Below are positions 1 to 7,430 of a stretch of DNA of 32,046 nt, in pieces; positions within the stretch are counted from its first letter, which is position 1, and each line of letters starts with the position of its first letter. Below the pieces are notes generated by a model. The model made no database searches and was not told where the DNA came from. It saw only the letters and a program-made list of their open reading frames with translations. A program made the position numbers and the translations under genes. The DNA is from Bacteroidaceae bacterium (GTDB lineage: Bacteria > Bacteroidota > Bacteroidia > Bacteroidales > Bacteroidaceae). The stretch is from the NCBI GenBank assembly GCA_900769765.1, contig CAAGHW010000029.1, positions 1 to 32,046 on the forward strand, written 5' to 3'.

Positions 1-102
1 AATACCGAACTCTTTACCAATAAAACTATTATTAATCCGTCCAACTTCTTGGGGTCAGATCAGTCAAAGGTCGCCTTTTTCAGTAGATACTATTTTTATT
101 AA
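1..102 (+). CDS. C-terminal end of an unidentified protein, possibly an outer-membrane beta-barrel (5' truncated)
   Basis: A reading frame is open from the first base and stops with TAA at 100-102, giving 33 residues. The end is rich in aromatics (AFFSRYYFY), which resembles the last transmembrane strand of Bacteroidota outer-membrane beta-barrels that finish with an aromatic residue. Its stop overlaps the rubrerythrin stop codon on the opposite strand, so the two genes would converge tail to tail. A frame this short can be open by chance in AT-rich DNA, and the family cannot be named. The call rests on the terminal aromatic pattern and the convergent position only. Confidence 0.4.
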   Translation, partial: NTELFTNKTIINPSNFLGSDQSKVAFFSRYYFY

Positions 103-677
103 TAGTTGTTCTTCTTTACCTCAAAGTGAGCCTGTGGGTGCAAGCAAGCAGGGCAAAGTTCAGGGGCATCAGTACCTGTGTAAACAAAACCACAGTTACG
201 GCACTGCCATGTAACAGCCTCAGTTTTCTTGAACACTGTACCGTTTTCGATATTCTTGAGAAGTGCAAGATAACGCTCCTCGTGTCCCTTCTCGGCAACA
301 GCGATGTTGCGATACATTACAGCGATTGCAGGGAAGCCCTCAGCATCAGCGATATCAGCAAAACGTGGGTAATCGGCAGTCCACTCCTCGTTCTCACCAG
401 CTGCAGCAGCCTTAAGGTTCTCGGCTGTTGTACCGATAACACCTGCAGGATAGCAAGCTGTAATCTCAACCATACCGCCCTCGAGCCACTTGAACATACG
501 TTTAGCATGCTCTTTCTCCTGGTCAGCAGTCTCCTGGAAAATAGCAGCAATCTGCTCATAACCCTCTTTCTTTGCAACACTTGCAAAATATGTATAACGC
601 ATTCTTGCCTGTGATTCACCGGCAAATGAAGTCAACAAGTTCTTCTCGGTCTTTGTTCCTTTAATACTCTTTTCCAT
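99..677 (-). CDS. rbr: Rubrerythrin (diiron peroxidase with C-terminal rubredoxin-like domain)
   Basis: Rubrerythrins reduce hydrogen peroxide to water in the cytoplasm of anaerobes, taking electrons through a rubredoxin-type iron centre. The 192-residue product shows the ferritin-like four-helix domain at about 1-140. Its diiron ligands are E21, the E54/H57 pair, the E95/E98 pair and the E129/H132 pair. The C-terminal Fe(Cys)4 site is C159, C162, C175 and C178. This is the usual length and domain order for classical rubrerythrin. The gene lies 39 bases downstream of the desulfoferrodoxin gene on the same strand, so the two are probably co-transcribed. No convincing terminator follows the stop codon inside the window. 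Confidence 0.97.
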   Translation of the reverse strand: MEKSIKGTKTEKNLLTSFAGESQARMRYTYFASVAKKEGYEQIAAIFQETADQEKEHAKRMFKWLEGGMVEITACYPAGVIGTTAENLKAAAAGENEEWTADYPRFADIADAEGFPAIAVMYRNIAVAEKGHEERYLALLKNIENGTVFKKTEAVTWQCRNCGFVYTGTDAPELCPACLHPQAHFEVKKNNY

Positions 678-716
678 AATAATAACTTTAATATTACTTA
701 TTTATCATCTGTTTAA

Positions 717-1091
717 TTATAGTTCCTTCTTCCACAAACCATGCAGATTGCAGTATTCATACACTGCCAGAGCCTTATCCTTACCGACACAGACCTCCGC
801 TACCGGTTCGTTTTTCAAATTCACGTTTATGCCGCCGTTCTCTGTTTCAACATATATAAAAACAATATGATGCTCTGCGGTCATTGGATGATGCACACTG
901 CCTATCTCTATTTTCAGCACATTGTTACCATATTCCGTCACATGAGGCACATGCTTTTCTGTACTTGCATCGACAGTATTAGCAACGAGCTCTTCCATTG
1001 GTTTTCCGCAACACACCACCGGAACACCCGAATCCACCATCTTTGTTATCACATTACCGCAATGAGGGCACTTATAAAATTTCACAGCCAT
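717..1091 (-). CDS. dfx: Desulfoferrodoxin / superoxide reductase (two-iron type)
   Basis: Superoxide reductase converts superoxide to hydrogen peroxide without releasing oxygen, using electrons from rubredoxin-like donors. The 124-residue product has an N-terminal desulforedoxin site (C8, C11, C27, C28). The catalytic domain follows, with the EKHVPH segment at 45-50, further histidines in VHHP and EHH, and the C-terminal CNLHG that supplies the Cys and His ligands of the active iron. The full Cys4 site makes it the two-iron class. I chose the ATG at 1091; a TTG two codons upstream is less likely. The peroxide it makes would be removed by rubrerythrin encoded just downstream. No perfect TAnnTTTG promoter was found in the 198 bases upstream. 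Confidence 0.96.
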   Translation of the reverse strand: MAVKFYKCPHCGNVITKMVDSGVPVVCCGKPMEELVANTVDASTEKHVPHVTEYGNNVLKIEIGSVHHPMTAEHHIVFIYVETENGGINVNLKNEPVAEVCVGKDKALAVYEYCNLHGLWKKEL

Positions 1092-1289
1092 AATCAAAAA
1101 AATTTTAGTTGTCCATAAAAAAAATAATCACGTTATTTTCATCAACAACCCACGCCGTAAAATGTTCGTTCACTCCACAGAGGCAAGCATCGTAAATTCT
1201 TTTTCAAAGAAAATATTTATTTTAAAGAAAACATTAACAGACACGAAAAATATTTCGTCTATTAATTTAATTTAACAAAAAAAGAGATT
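1092..1289. other. Intergenic region between dfx and the yhhQ-type gene
   Basis: This AT-rich gap of 198 bases holds no convincing gene. A small hairpin, ACGAAA-AATA-TTTCGT at about 1244-1259, could be the end of the upstream yhhQ transcript, but it lacks a clear T run. The dfx promoter must lie here if dfx has its own. A CAAAGAAAATA stretch near 1205 is only a partial match to the Bacteroidota consensus. Confidence 0.4.
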
Positions 1290-1973
1290 TTATGCAGCAT
1301 GTCTCATATTCAGCACTTTGCGTTTAAGAAACACTATTACCGCATATGCCATTGGTGTTCCAAAGAGTACTTCAATTGCAAGCTTCATAAAGTACTGCAC
1401 TGCAATCATCAGCAGAATATCTCTTGTTGTAAGCACGCCGGCAAATGCTATGAGCACGAAAGGCAATGTATCGAACAGATAGCCGACAACGGAACTGCCG
1501 ATGGTACGCACCCACAGAAAACGTCCTTTTGTCTTGGCTTTTATACGTTCCATAAGCCATGCGTTGGACAACTCGCCAAAGAGGAATCCCGCCAATGAGC
1601 CGAGCACTATACGCGGAACATATGTAAAGATTGTGTTGTACGCATTGGCCGTAGCATCGAGATAGTCGGGCGACGGAAGCCACACGCCCACCTGTGTACA
1701 TATAACCATTATTATGTTGCAGAGGAATGTCATCCAGATGACTTTTCGTGCAGTGCGATAGCCCCAAATCTCGGTAAGTACATCACCGAGCATATAGGCA
1801 AAAGGGAATGTAATAGTTCCTGCATCAAAATAGAAGAGACCAAAAAGGCCGATTACTTTTACAGCCATTACGTTAGAAACAAGATACAACGTAACAAAGA
1901 GAGCTGTCACGACCATTAGCGGCATTTCGCCGCCTGCTCGGTTTTTGAAAGGGTTTTCCGATACCTTATCCAT
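1290..1973 (-). CDS. Queuosine precursor transporter (YhhQ / Vut_1 family)
   Basis: This family of inner-membrane proteins imports queuosine precursors (preQ0/preQ1 in E. coli YhhQ) for tRNA modification. The 227-residue product is very hydrophobic, with about six membrane segments, and has family features. These are an N-terminal LYLVSNVMAVK segment, FDAGTITFPFAYMLGDVLTEIWGYR split over two helices, and a late SSVVGYLFDTLPFV helix carrying an acidic residue. Length matches the family. A well-spaced promoter lies 24-55 bases upstream, with a predicted leader of only about 18 bases. That leaves no room for a preQ1 riboswitch. The neighbours are not queuosine genes. Confidence 0.92.
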   Translation of the reverse strand: MDKVSENPFKNRAGGEMPLMVVTALFVTLYLVSNVMAVKVIGLFGLFYFDAGTITFPFAYMLGDVLTEIWGYRTARKVIWMTFLCNIIMVICTQVGVWLPSPDYLDATANAYNTIFTYVPRIVLGSLAGFLFGELSNAWLMERIKAKTKGRFLWVRTIGSSVVGYLFDTLPFVLIAFAGVLTTRDILLMIAVQYFMKLAIEVLFGTPMAYAVIVFLKRKVLNMRHAA

Positions 1974-1996
1974 AATGTTTATTTATTGATTCGGCA

Positions 1997-2028
1997 CAAA
2001 ATTAGCATAAATATGTATAAAAAGCAAA
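1997..2028 (-). promoter_or_regulatory. Bacteroidota-type promoter of the yhhQ-like gene
   Basis: On the minus strand, TTTG (2025-2028) and TAATTTTG (1997-2004) are separated by 20 bases, close to the TTTG / TAnnTTTG consensus of the Bacteroidota primary sigma factor. Transcription would begin about 18 bases before the ATG at 1973. The upstream box lies inside the terminator hairpin of endonuclease IV. Confidence 0.65.
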
Positions 2029-2059
2029 TGCTCCCGGTGGCCGGGAGCATTTGCTTTTT
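2019..2059 (-). terminator. Intrinsic terminator of the endonuclease IV gene
   Basis: A perfect 19-base-pair stem with a three-base loop, running from a T-rich end to an A-rich end on each strand. It starts inside the stop codon of the endonuclease IV gene and ends in TTTTT on the transcript. The symmetry would let it work in both directions. Confidence 0.9.
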
Positions 2060-2891
2060 ATTCGAAACTGCGTAACAAAGCTATCTCTTCTGCCCAACGG
2101 CTCTCATCGGGTGTTTCAAGCACAATAGGCATATTGTCGAAACGCGGGTCCTGCATAAAACGCTTGAAGAAATCCATGCCAAGCAAACCAAGACCTATAC
2201 TCTCGTGCCTGTCGACGCGGGAGCCTAAAGGCTTCTTGGTGTCGTTGAGGTGGATACCCTTCAGATATTCCAGACCGACAATACGTTCAAACTCCGCAAA
2301 GACACCTTCGTAATCGTTCACTATATCATATCCAGCAGAATAGGTGTGACAAGTATCTATACACACCCCCACACGGCTTTTGTCATCAATGCGGTCTATG
2401 ATATAACGTATCTCTTCGAACCTGTTACCCACATTGCTGCCCTGCCCTGCAGTGTTCTCGATAACGGCTGTAACACCACTTGTCTTTGAAAGGGCAAGAT
2501 TGATGTTTGCGGCAATCTCTTCAAGACACTGCTCTATGGATATTTTGTTAAGATGGCTGCCCGGATGGAAGTTGAGCATCTTAAGACCAAGCTGTTCGCA
2601 ACGCTGCATCTCGTCGATGAATGCGGCACGCGACTTTTGCAGAGCCTCTTCATCGGGATTACCGAGGTTTATCAGATAGCTGTCGTGCGGCATTATATAT
2701 GCCGGATTGAAACCGCCGTTCCGACAGTTATCCTTAAAAAGTCCTATACTTTTTGCTGTCAAAGGGGCTGACACCCACTGACGCTGATTCTTTGTAAAAA
2801 GAGCAAAAGCATTTGCTCCTATCTCTTTGGCATTCAGCGGTGCGTTCTCCACTCCACCGCTTGCCGATACATGTGCACCAAGATATTTCAT
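2058..2891 (-). CDS. nfo: Endonuclease IV (AP endonuclease)
   Basis: Endonuclease IV cleaves the DNA backbone 5' to abasic sites and trims blocked 3' ends in base excision repair, using three zinc ions. The 277-residue product begins [13 protein letters not shown], as usual for the family. It also shows [21 protein letters not shown] and [20 protein letters not shown], which carry metal-binding His, Glu and Asp residues of the TIM barrel. I chose the ATG at 2891. The frame stays open for 25 more codons upstream, but those run through the terminator of the phosphate transporter gene and do not look like protein. No clear promoter was seen, so expression may depend partly on read-through. Confidence 0.96.
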   Translation of the reverse strand: MKYLGAHVSASGGVENAPLNAKEIGANAFALFTKNQRQWVSAPLTAKSIGLFKDNCRNGGFNPAYIMPHDSYLINLGNPDEEALQKSRAAFIDEMQRCEQLGLKMLNFHPGSHLNKISIEQCLEEIAANINLALSKTSGVTAVIENTAGQGSNVGNRFEEIRYIIDRIDDKSRVGVCIDTCHTYSAGYDIVNDYEGVFAEFERIVGLEYLKGIHLNDTKKPLGSRVDRHESIGLGLLGMDFFKRFMQDPRFDNMPIVLETPDESRWAEEIALLRSFE

Positions 2892-2900
2892 ATCATTATC

Positions 2901-2957
2901 AAAAAAAATGTCAGCACGAGGGTCAATTCTACAAAATCGGCACACCTGCTGACATTT
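2901..2957 (-). terminator. Terminator of the phosphate transporter gene, with a long loop
   Basis: An 11-base-pair inverted repeat (2906-2916 and 2947-2957, arm AAATGTCAGCA) encloses 30 bases. On the minus-strand transcript it ends in a run of eight T. It lies between the transporter stop at 2980 and the endonuclease IV start at 2891. The loop is longer than in typical intrinsic terminators. Confidence 0.65.
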
Positions 2958-2979
2958 ATCTACCAAATATTATCAATTA

Positions 2980-5262
2980 TCAATCGTTCGTAACAGGAGC
3001 AAACAGTTTTTTGCTACCACGCAACAAGTTACGCACCTCACTGAGCAACTCGTGCGACTCCTGTATAAGGTTAAGATATACAAAGTCCATACGCAAGCTA
3101 CCTTGACTCTGGTGCAGGCGCATTGTCTGTTTCTTACGTAAAGTAGCAAGTTCGTGCTTCAAATCCTTTGCACGAGAAGAGACCTCGTCGGCTGTCGAGA
3201 AATCGCCTGTTGCAATGATGTTGTCAATATCCTTGAAGACATTGTAGATATCACGGCAGAACGGAGAGAACTCCTCGACATAAAGCTTTGACAGCGGACT
3301 GAAGCTATTGTCGGCATGCTCCTTCATTGGCTCACCGATACGTGTAAGAGTATTCAGCATCTGCTGGCAGCTGTTTGTACACAAGTGATACCATGTACTG
3401 CGCTCAAATGCGAGGTTCTGCTCAAGACGTTGCAGACCACGTGTCTCGGCACGACGTTCCTTCTTCATGAAAGCCTTTTCCTCGACAATCTTTATCAGAG
3501 AGCTCTTCAACGGACGCAGAGCATCTTTCGAGAAAGAGTCGAACATCTTCTTGTATGTCTCGGCCGAGAATGACAATGTATGTGTCAACGTGTCGGCTGT
3601 GTGAGAGATAAGATTATCCCATATCTCGTCCTGGTTTTCCGATTTCAGGATAATCACCATCTTCTCATCGACCTTCTCGCTGCTCTTCTTCTTGTTATAT
3701 TGTACATGGCTGCGTATAAGCAGATAGATTACAAGAGCAATCATTATATACATCGCAACTATACCTCCATAGTTCATTATCGTTGCCACGAAAGCCGCAA
3801 TGATAAATGCTGCACCAGCCGTGATGAACCAGCCACCGACAACAGAAACCACACCTGTCACACGATATACGGCACTCTCACGTCCCCAGGCACGGTCGGC
3901 AAGTGAAGAACCCATACCCACCATAAATGTAACGTAGGTTGTTGAAAGAGGAAGTTTCAACGATGTACCCACTGCTATGAGCAAACCCGCAAGCACCAGG
4001 TTTACCGAAGCACGTACAAGGTCAAAAGCAACATCTTCGCGCTCTTCGAGCGGAGCGAAGCGTTTGCCGATCCATTTCTTTACGCTGTCGGGAGTGTTTT
4101 TTGTAACGGCGGTCACCAATTTGGAGACGGCGCGCACCATATTACGCGCTACTGACGATGTACCGAACATCTCGTTACCTTCATCCTGCTGACTTGACAA
4201 GTCGATGGATGTCTGCAATACCTTACGCGCCTTCTTGCTTGTAAACAAAGCATAGACCATAACTGCTCCGGCACCTATAAGGAAGAATACGCTTGTCTTT
4301 GCAGGCAAGTTCAAAGAGCCCATCATGAACGAGCCCACATCGCCTGCACCATTCGCAACGAAATCCTTAAACGACTCAAATCCAGCCAATGTAACACCGA
4401 TGAAGTTCACAAGGTCGTTGCCGGCAAAAGCCATAGCAAGCGAGAATGTACCCATAAGTACAACAATCTTAAGTACATTCACCTTCATGAAGTGAAGTAT
4501 CTGCATCAGCACGGTAAGCACCACAAAAGCCATAAGAAGGAAGAACGCGGTCTCTTCGAAGATGAGATGCTTTAGAGAAAGCGGTAAGAAACCTATCAGT
4601 GCGCTTCCCTTAAGACCTTTGATAAGCATGAAATAGATGATGGCCGTTGATGCCACACCGCCGTAAATACCTATCTTACGTCCAAGATTCTTGCGATAAT
4701 GGAATGTAAAGATGACACGTGAAATCCACTGCACCACCAGACCGAAGACAAAGGCAACGGCTACGGAGAGGAATATCGATATTATGATTGTCAATGCCCT
4801 ATCGGTATTGAGCATGGCCAGACCGCTACCGCCTGAATTTATGAGCGCAGTAATGAATGACGCACCCAACAGTTCGAATACCATTGACACGGTCGTTGAT
4901 GTGGGCAAGCCGAGCGAGTTGAAGAGGTCGAGCAGGAACACGTCGCTTATAACCACCGCAAGATAGACACACATCACATTCTCGAAAGAGAAGAAAGAGG
5001 GGTCAAAGATACCATGACGTGCCACATCCATCATACCGCTACTGAAAGAGGCACCCACAAAGACACCCACCGCAGCAACAATAAGCACATGTTTGATTTT
5101 TGCGGCTTTTGAACCGACTGCCGCACTAAGAAAATTCACAGCGTCGTTGCTTACACCTACTGTCAAATCAATGATTGCCAGAGCAAACATGAAAAGAACC
5201 ACGAACATGTAGCAAAGTTCAATGGAACTCAAGGACGACACATACGAAAGAACATCATTCAT
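2980..5262 (-). CDS. PiT-family inorganic phosphate transporter with C-terminal PhoU-like domain
   Basis: PiT proteins carry phosphate across the inner membrane with a cation. The 760-residue product has the duplicated PiT signature: GVSNDAVNFL with GLPTSTTVSMV in the first half, and AGNDLVNFIGV with LKLPLSTTYVTFMVG in the second. Many hydrophobic segments cover residues 1-520. From about 529 onward the chain is soluble, charged and helical, resembling the PhoU/DUF47 proteins that often partner PiT transporters as separate genes. Here both are one polypeptide, an arrangement I believe is common in Bacteroidota. The porin gene upstream on the same strand is separated by a terminator. No PhoB-type regulator gene is nearby. 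Confidence 0.93.
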   Translation of the reverse strand: MNDVLSYVSSLSSIELCYMFVVLFMFALAIIDLTVGVSNDAVNFLSAAVGSKAAKIKHVLIVAAVGVFVGASFSSGMMDVARHGIFDPSFFSFENVMCVYLAVVISDVFLLDLFNSLGLPTSTTVSMVFELLGASFITALINSGGSGLAMLNTDRALTIIISIFLSVAVAFVFGLVVQWISRVIFTFHYRKNLGRKIGIYGGVASTAIIYFMLIKGLKGSALIGFLPLSLKHLIFEETAFFLLMAFVVLTVLMQILHFMKVNVLKIVVLMGTFSLAMAFAGNDLVNFIGVTLAGFESFKDFVANGAGDVGSFMMGSLNLPAKTSVFFLIGAGAVMVYALFTSKKARKVLQTSIDLSSQQDEGNEMFGTSSVARNMVRAVSKLVTAVTKNTPDSVKKWIGKRFAPLEEREDVAFDLVRASVNLVLAGLLIAVGTSLKLPLSTTYVTFMVGMGSSLADRAWGRESAVYRVTGVVSVVGGWFITAGAAFIIAAFVATIMNYGGIVAMYIMIALVIYLLIRSHVQYNKKKSSEKVDEKMVIILKSENQDEIWDNLISHTADTLTHTLSFSAETYKKMFDSFSKDALRPLKSSLIKIVEEKAFMKKERRAETRGLQRLEQNLAFERSTWYHLCTNSCQQMLNTLTRIGEPMKEHADNSFSPLSKLYVEEFSPFCRDIYNVFKDIDNIIATGDFSTADEVSSRAKDLKHELATLRKKQTMRLHQSQGSLRMDFVYLNLIQESHELLSEVRNLLRGSKKLFAPVTND

Positions 5263-5388
5263 AAGATATCAAATGTTTATTTATTAGTCAAACTCCACAA
5301 CCTTTCAACAAAAAAAGGCCGTTTTTTACGCAACAGATACAACAAATGCGCTTTACCGCAATATTGTATATATTTTGTAATTTTGTTA

Positions 5389-5418
5389 CAAAAATAAACA
5401 TTCATTTTAAAATCCAAA
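5389..5418 (-). promoter_or_regulatory. Possible promoter of the phosphate transporter gene
   Basis: On the minus strand, TTTG (5415-5418) and TATTTTTG (5389-5396) are 18 bases apart, slightly short for the consensus. It would give a leader of about 120 bases before the ATG at 5262. I see no recognisable riboswitch in that leader. Confidence 0.4.
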
Positions 5419-5450
5419 ATACTACACAAGAAAAAATATCATTCATTAAC

Positions 5451-5483
5451 AAAAAACAAGGAGCGCACCGATGTGCGCTCCTT
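5451..5483 (-). terminator. Intrinsic terminator of the porin gene
   Basis: A perfect 11-base-pair GC-rich stem (arm AAGGAGCGCAC) with a four-base loop is followed on the minus-strand transcript by GTTTTTTG. It lies just after the porin stop codon at 5505. Confidence 0.88.
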
Positions 5484-5504
5484 AATCATAAATCGGTTAT
5501 TTTT

Positions 5505-6788
5505 TTAGAAATCATACCTTGCCGAAAGATTCACGCGGTTTGCATTCGAAACAGTTTCGTCAAAATTCGTTCTCCAGCCGTGGAGATACTCTATACCTAT
5601 CTGCAGATTCTCGGTAAGATTATAGATAGCATTGGTAACCACATATTGTCCTTTACGCGAAGCATTGGGATTATATGCCGAATATCCATTCTTTGAATGC
5701 AATGCCGTCTGGCTATATGCTGCCGATATCAAGAAATCCTTTGTGAAATTATACTGCAGACCGGCAAACCAGCTCTCGCTTCTGAGCAGCATTGCCTTAC
5801 CCGGAGATTCAGGGTCGGGAACAATATCCACACCTATGTTTGATATATTGTTCACCAAAGAGCCAATACCCTCTCCTATGGTAAACTGTCCTTTCAACTG
5901 GAAACCGCCCATTGTGGCGAGCAAACTTGCCTGTGCGCCCCAGCCCACCTTGTCGGAATTGGTGCCGTTTATTTTGTCGGTGTAATACATGTCGCGCATT
6001 ATAGCACCAAGGCGTATGTGATTATTGCTGTTTCCCTTAAGGTCGTATTGTACATATATAGGTACATTTGGCACACGTTGTACGTCAACACCTACGAACT
6101 CGTTATATTCGGCATTCACATCAGGGTTCTCGATAGAAATACCCATCGACAGACCCCAGTCAAAACCATAGCGCAACATCACCTGTGTGGCACGATAGAA
6201 CGTCATACCGCAAGGACCACCGTAATCGATTGTTGTAGGCACAGCGTCAATGTCCATAAACGAACCTATACCGTATCCGAACTTAAGATACTTGGTACTC
6301 ATATAGGCATTAAGCAGTTGGAATCCGAGCCCGCTGCCGCGCCAGTTACCCGATGTATAAACGACAAAGTCACCGAGGAAACGGCTTTTTCCCACCAGTT
6401 TCATGAAGATGGTAGAATTTGTCAAGTCCATCTGGTATTGGGCGTTAGGGCCGCCTTTACCATAGATTGCCGACGGCAAGAAATCGACATTGCCGACAGC
6501 TCTGTCAAAATCGTACTCTACTTTTGCTTGCAGATAACCGCCGATACCCAAGCCCCATTTACCCTCCTGGTCAACAAGGACAAAACGCGGAGCACGCGCA
6601 TCGTGATAATAATTACTTTGAGTGTTCTGGAAAATCTCCACCACATCAGGTGCTTCATTCACCGTTTCGCTGATACAGATGACAGGTGTTGCACATTCGT
6701 CAATCTCCACCCAACGTTGCGCTGTAGCAGGCATCATTGCCGACAAGGATAAAGCCGACAATAACAAAGTTTTTGAAATTCTCTTCAT
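5505..6788 (-). CDS. DcaP-like outer-membrane porin
   Basis: DcaP-type proteins form trimeric beta-barrel channels for small, often anionic solutes. The 427-residue product starts with a signal peptide (MKRISKTLLLSALSLSAMMP, cleavage probably after ATAQ) and a short N-terminal region. Alternating amphipathic strands with many aromatics follow, ending in the outer-membrane-type terminus NLSARYDF. The segment GKWGLGIGGYLQAKVEYDFD resembles the start of DcaP barrels. I chose the ATG at 6788; the upstream in-frame extension lacks a signal peptide. The gene precedes the phosphate transporter on the same strand, so a role in anion entry is possible, but a terminator separates them. The family call is by pattern only. 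Confidence 0.8.
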   Translation of the reverse strand: MKRISKTLLLSALSLSAMMPATAQRWVEIDECATPVICISETVNEAPDVVEIFQNTQSNYYHDARAPRFVLVDQEGKWGLGIGGYLQAKVEYDFDRAVGNVDFLPSAIYGKGGPNAQYQMDLTNSTIFMKLVGKSRFLGDFVVYTSGNWRGSGLGFQLLNAYMSTKYLKFGYGIGSFMDIDAVPTTIDYGGPCGMTFYRATQVMLRYGFDWGLSMGISIENPDVNAEYNEFVGVDVQRVPNVPIYVQYDLKGNSNNHIRLGAIMRDMYYTDKINGTNSDKVGWGAQASLLATMGGFQLKGQFTIGEGIGSLVNNISNIGVDIVPDPESPGKAMLLRSESWFAGLQYNFTKDFLISAAYSQTALHSKNGYSAYNPNASRKGQYVVTNAIYNLTENLQIGIEYLHGWRTNFDETVSNANRVNLSARYDF

Positions 6789-6943
6789 AATACCATTTTT
6801 TATAGTTTGATACAGAAAAGAAACATACAAAAACCAATAAAGTTCTCTGAAGCATCCGATTATAGAAGACAACTGACATAAACCTGCAAGAGGAAACTTT
6901 TATGCCGTCTGTATTGTTTTCTGCAAAAACAGTCGAAACTTTT

Positions 6944-7372
6944 ATGAAAACAATCAGACATTTCTTGTTCAAGGAGCCACAATTGCCTATGGTATATTCC
7001 ATAATACTCCTTGCTGTGCGTATTATCTTCGGTACACTATTCATGAGTCATGGCATTGCCAAATGGGTTGCCTTCAACGAGGCGACAGAGAATTTCCCCG
7101 ACCCTTTGGGCATGGGAAGCACCCTCTCGTTCTGGCTTGCCATATTCGCAGAGGTTGCTTGCAGTTTCGGATTCATTCTGGGCGCGTTATTCAGGCTATG
7201 CCTTATTCCCATGATTTTCACCATGTGTGTGGCACTGTTTGTCATACACGCAGGCGACCCGCTCGTCATAAAAGAGCTGGCACTGATGTACCTGACAATT
7301 TTTGTACTTACGTTCTTCAGTGGCCCGGGACGTTTTTCCATTGACGAAATACTGCGCAAGGCAATATCATAA
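6944..7372 (+). CDS. DoxX-like integral membrane protein
   Basis: A 142-residue protein with four predicted membrane helices. The first carries the family-like pattern RIIFGTLFMSHGIAKW, followed by a short loop FPDPLGMGS and three more helices ending FFSGPGRFSIDEIL. DoxX family members are small membrane proteins of mostly unclear role; some are linked to redox or sulfur metabolism. I chose the ATG at 6944 because MKTIRHFLF fits related proteins; an in-frame ATG at 6902 would add 14 residues. The gene is divergent from the porin gene and is followed at once by a strong terminator. No specific partner gene is visible. Confidence 0.85.
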   Translation: MKTIRHFLFKEPQLPMVYSIILLAVRIIFGTLFMSHGIAKWVAFNEATENFPDPLGMGSTLSFWLAIFAEVACSFGFILGALFRLCLIPMIFTMCVALFVIHAGDPLVIKELALMYLTIFVLTFFSGPGRFSIDEILRKAIS

Positions 7373-7411
7373 AACAAATATGGCGACTTCAATGAAGTCG
7401 CCATATTTGTT
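7373..7411. terminator. Bidirectional terminator between doxX-like and sialidase genes
   Basis: An 18-base-pair perfect stem (arms 7373-7390 and 7394-7411) with a three-base loop begins right after the DoxX-like stop codon. It lies 20 bases from the sialidase stop on the other strand, so it can serve both converging genes. Confidence 0.9.
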
Positions 7412-7430
7412 CAGTTTATAGAAGATGTTC

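Noticed and set aside
66..78. Small hairpin AAAGG-TCG-CCTTT followed by TT
   Set aside because: Only five base pairs, and it lies inside the open frame of the partial upstream gene, so it is not supported as a terminator.
126..614. 162-codon open frame on the plus strand
   Set aside because: It lies wholly antisense to rubrerythrin, which has all its metal ligands; the product has no recognisable features.
1974..1996. Possible preQ1 riboswitch before the queuosine precursor transporter
   Set aside because: The predicted leader is only about 18 bases, too short for any known preQ1 aptamer.
6018..6752. 244-codon open frame on the plus strand
   Set aside because: Antisense to the porin gene; composition (many His, Arg, Thr) is that of a shadow frame.
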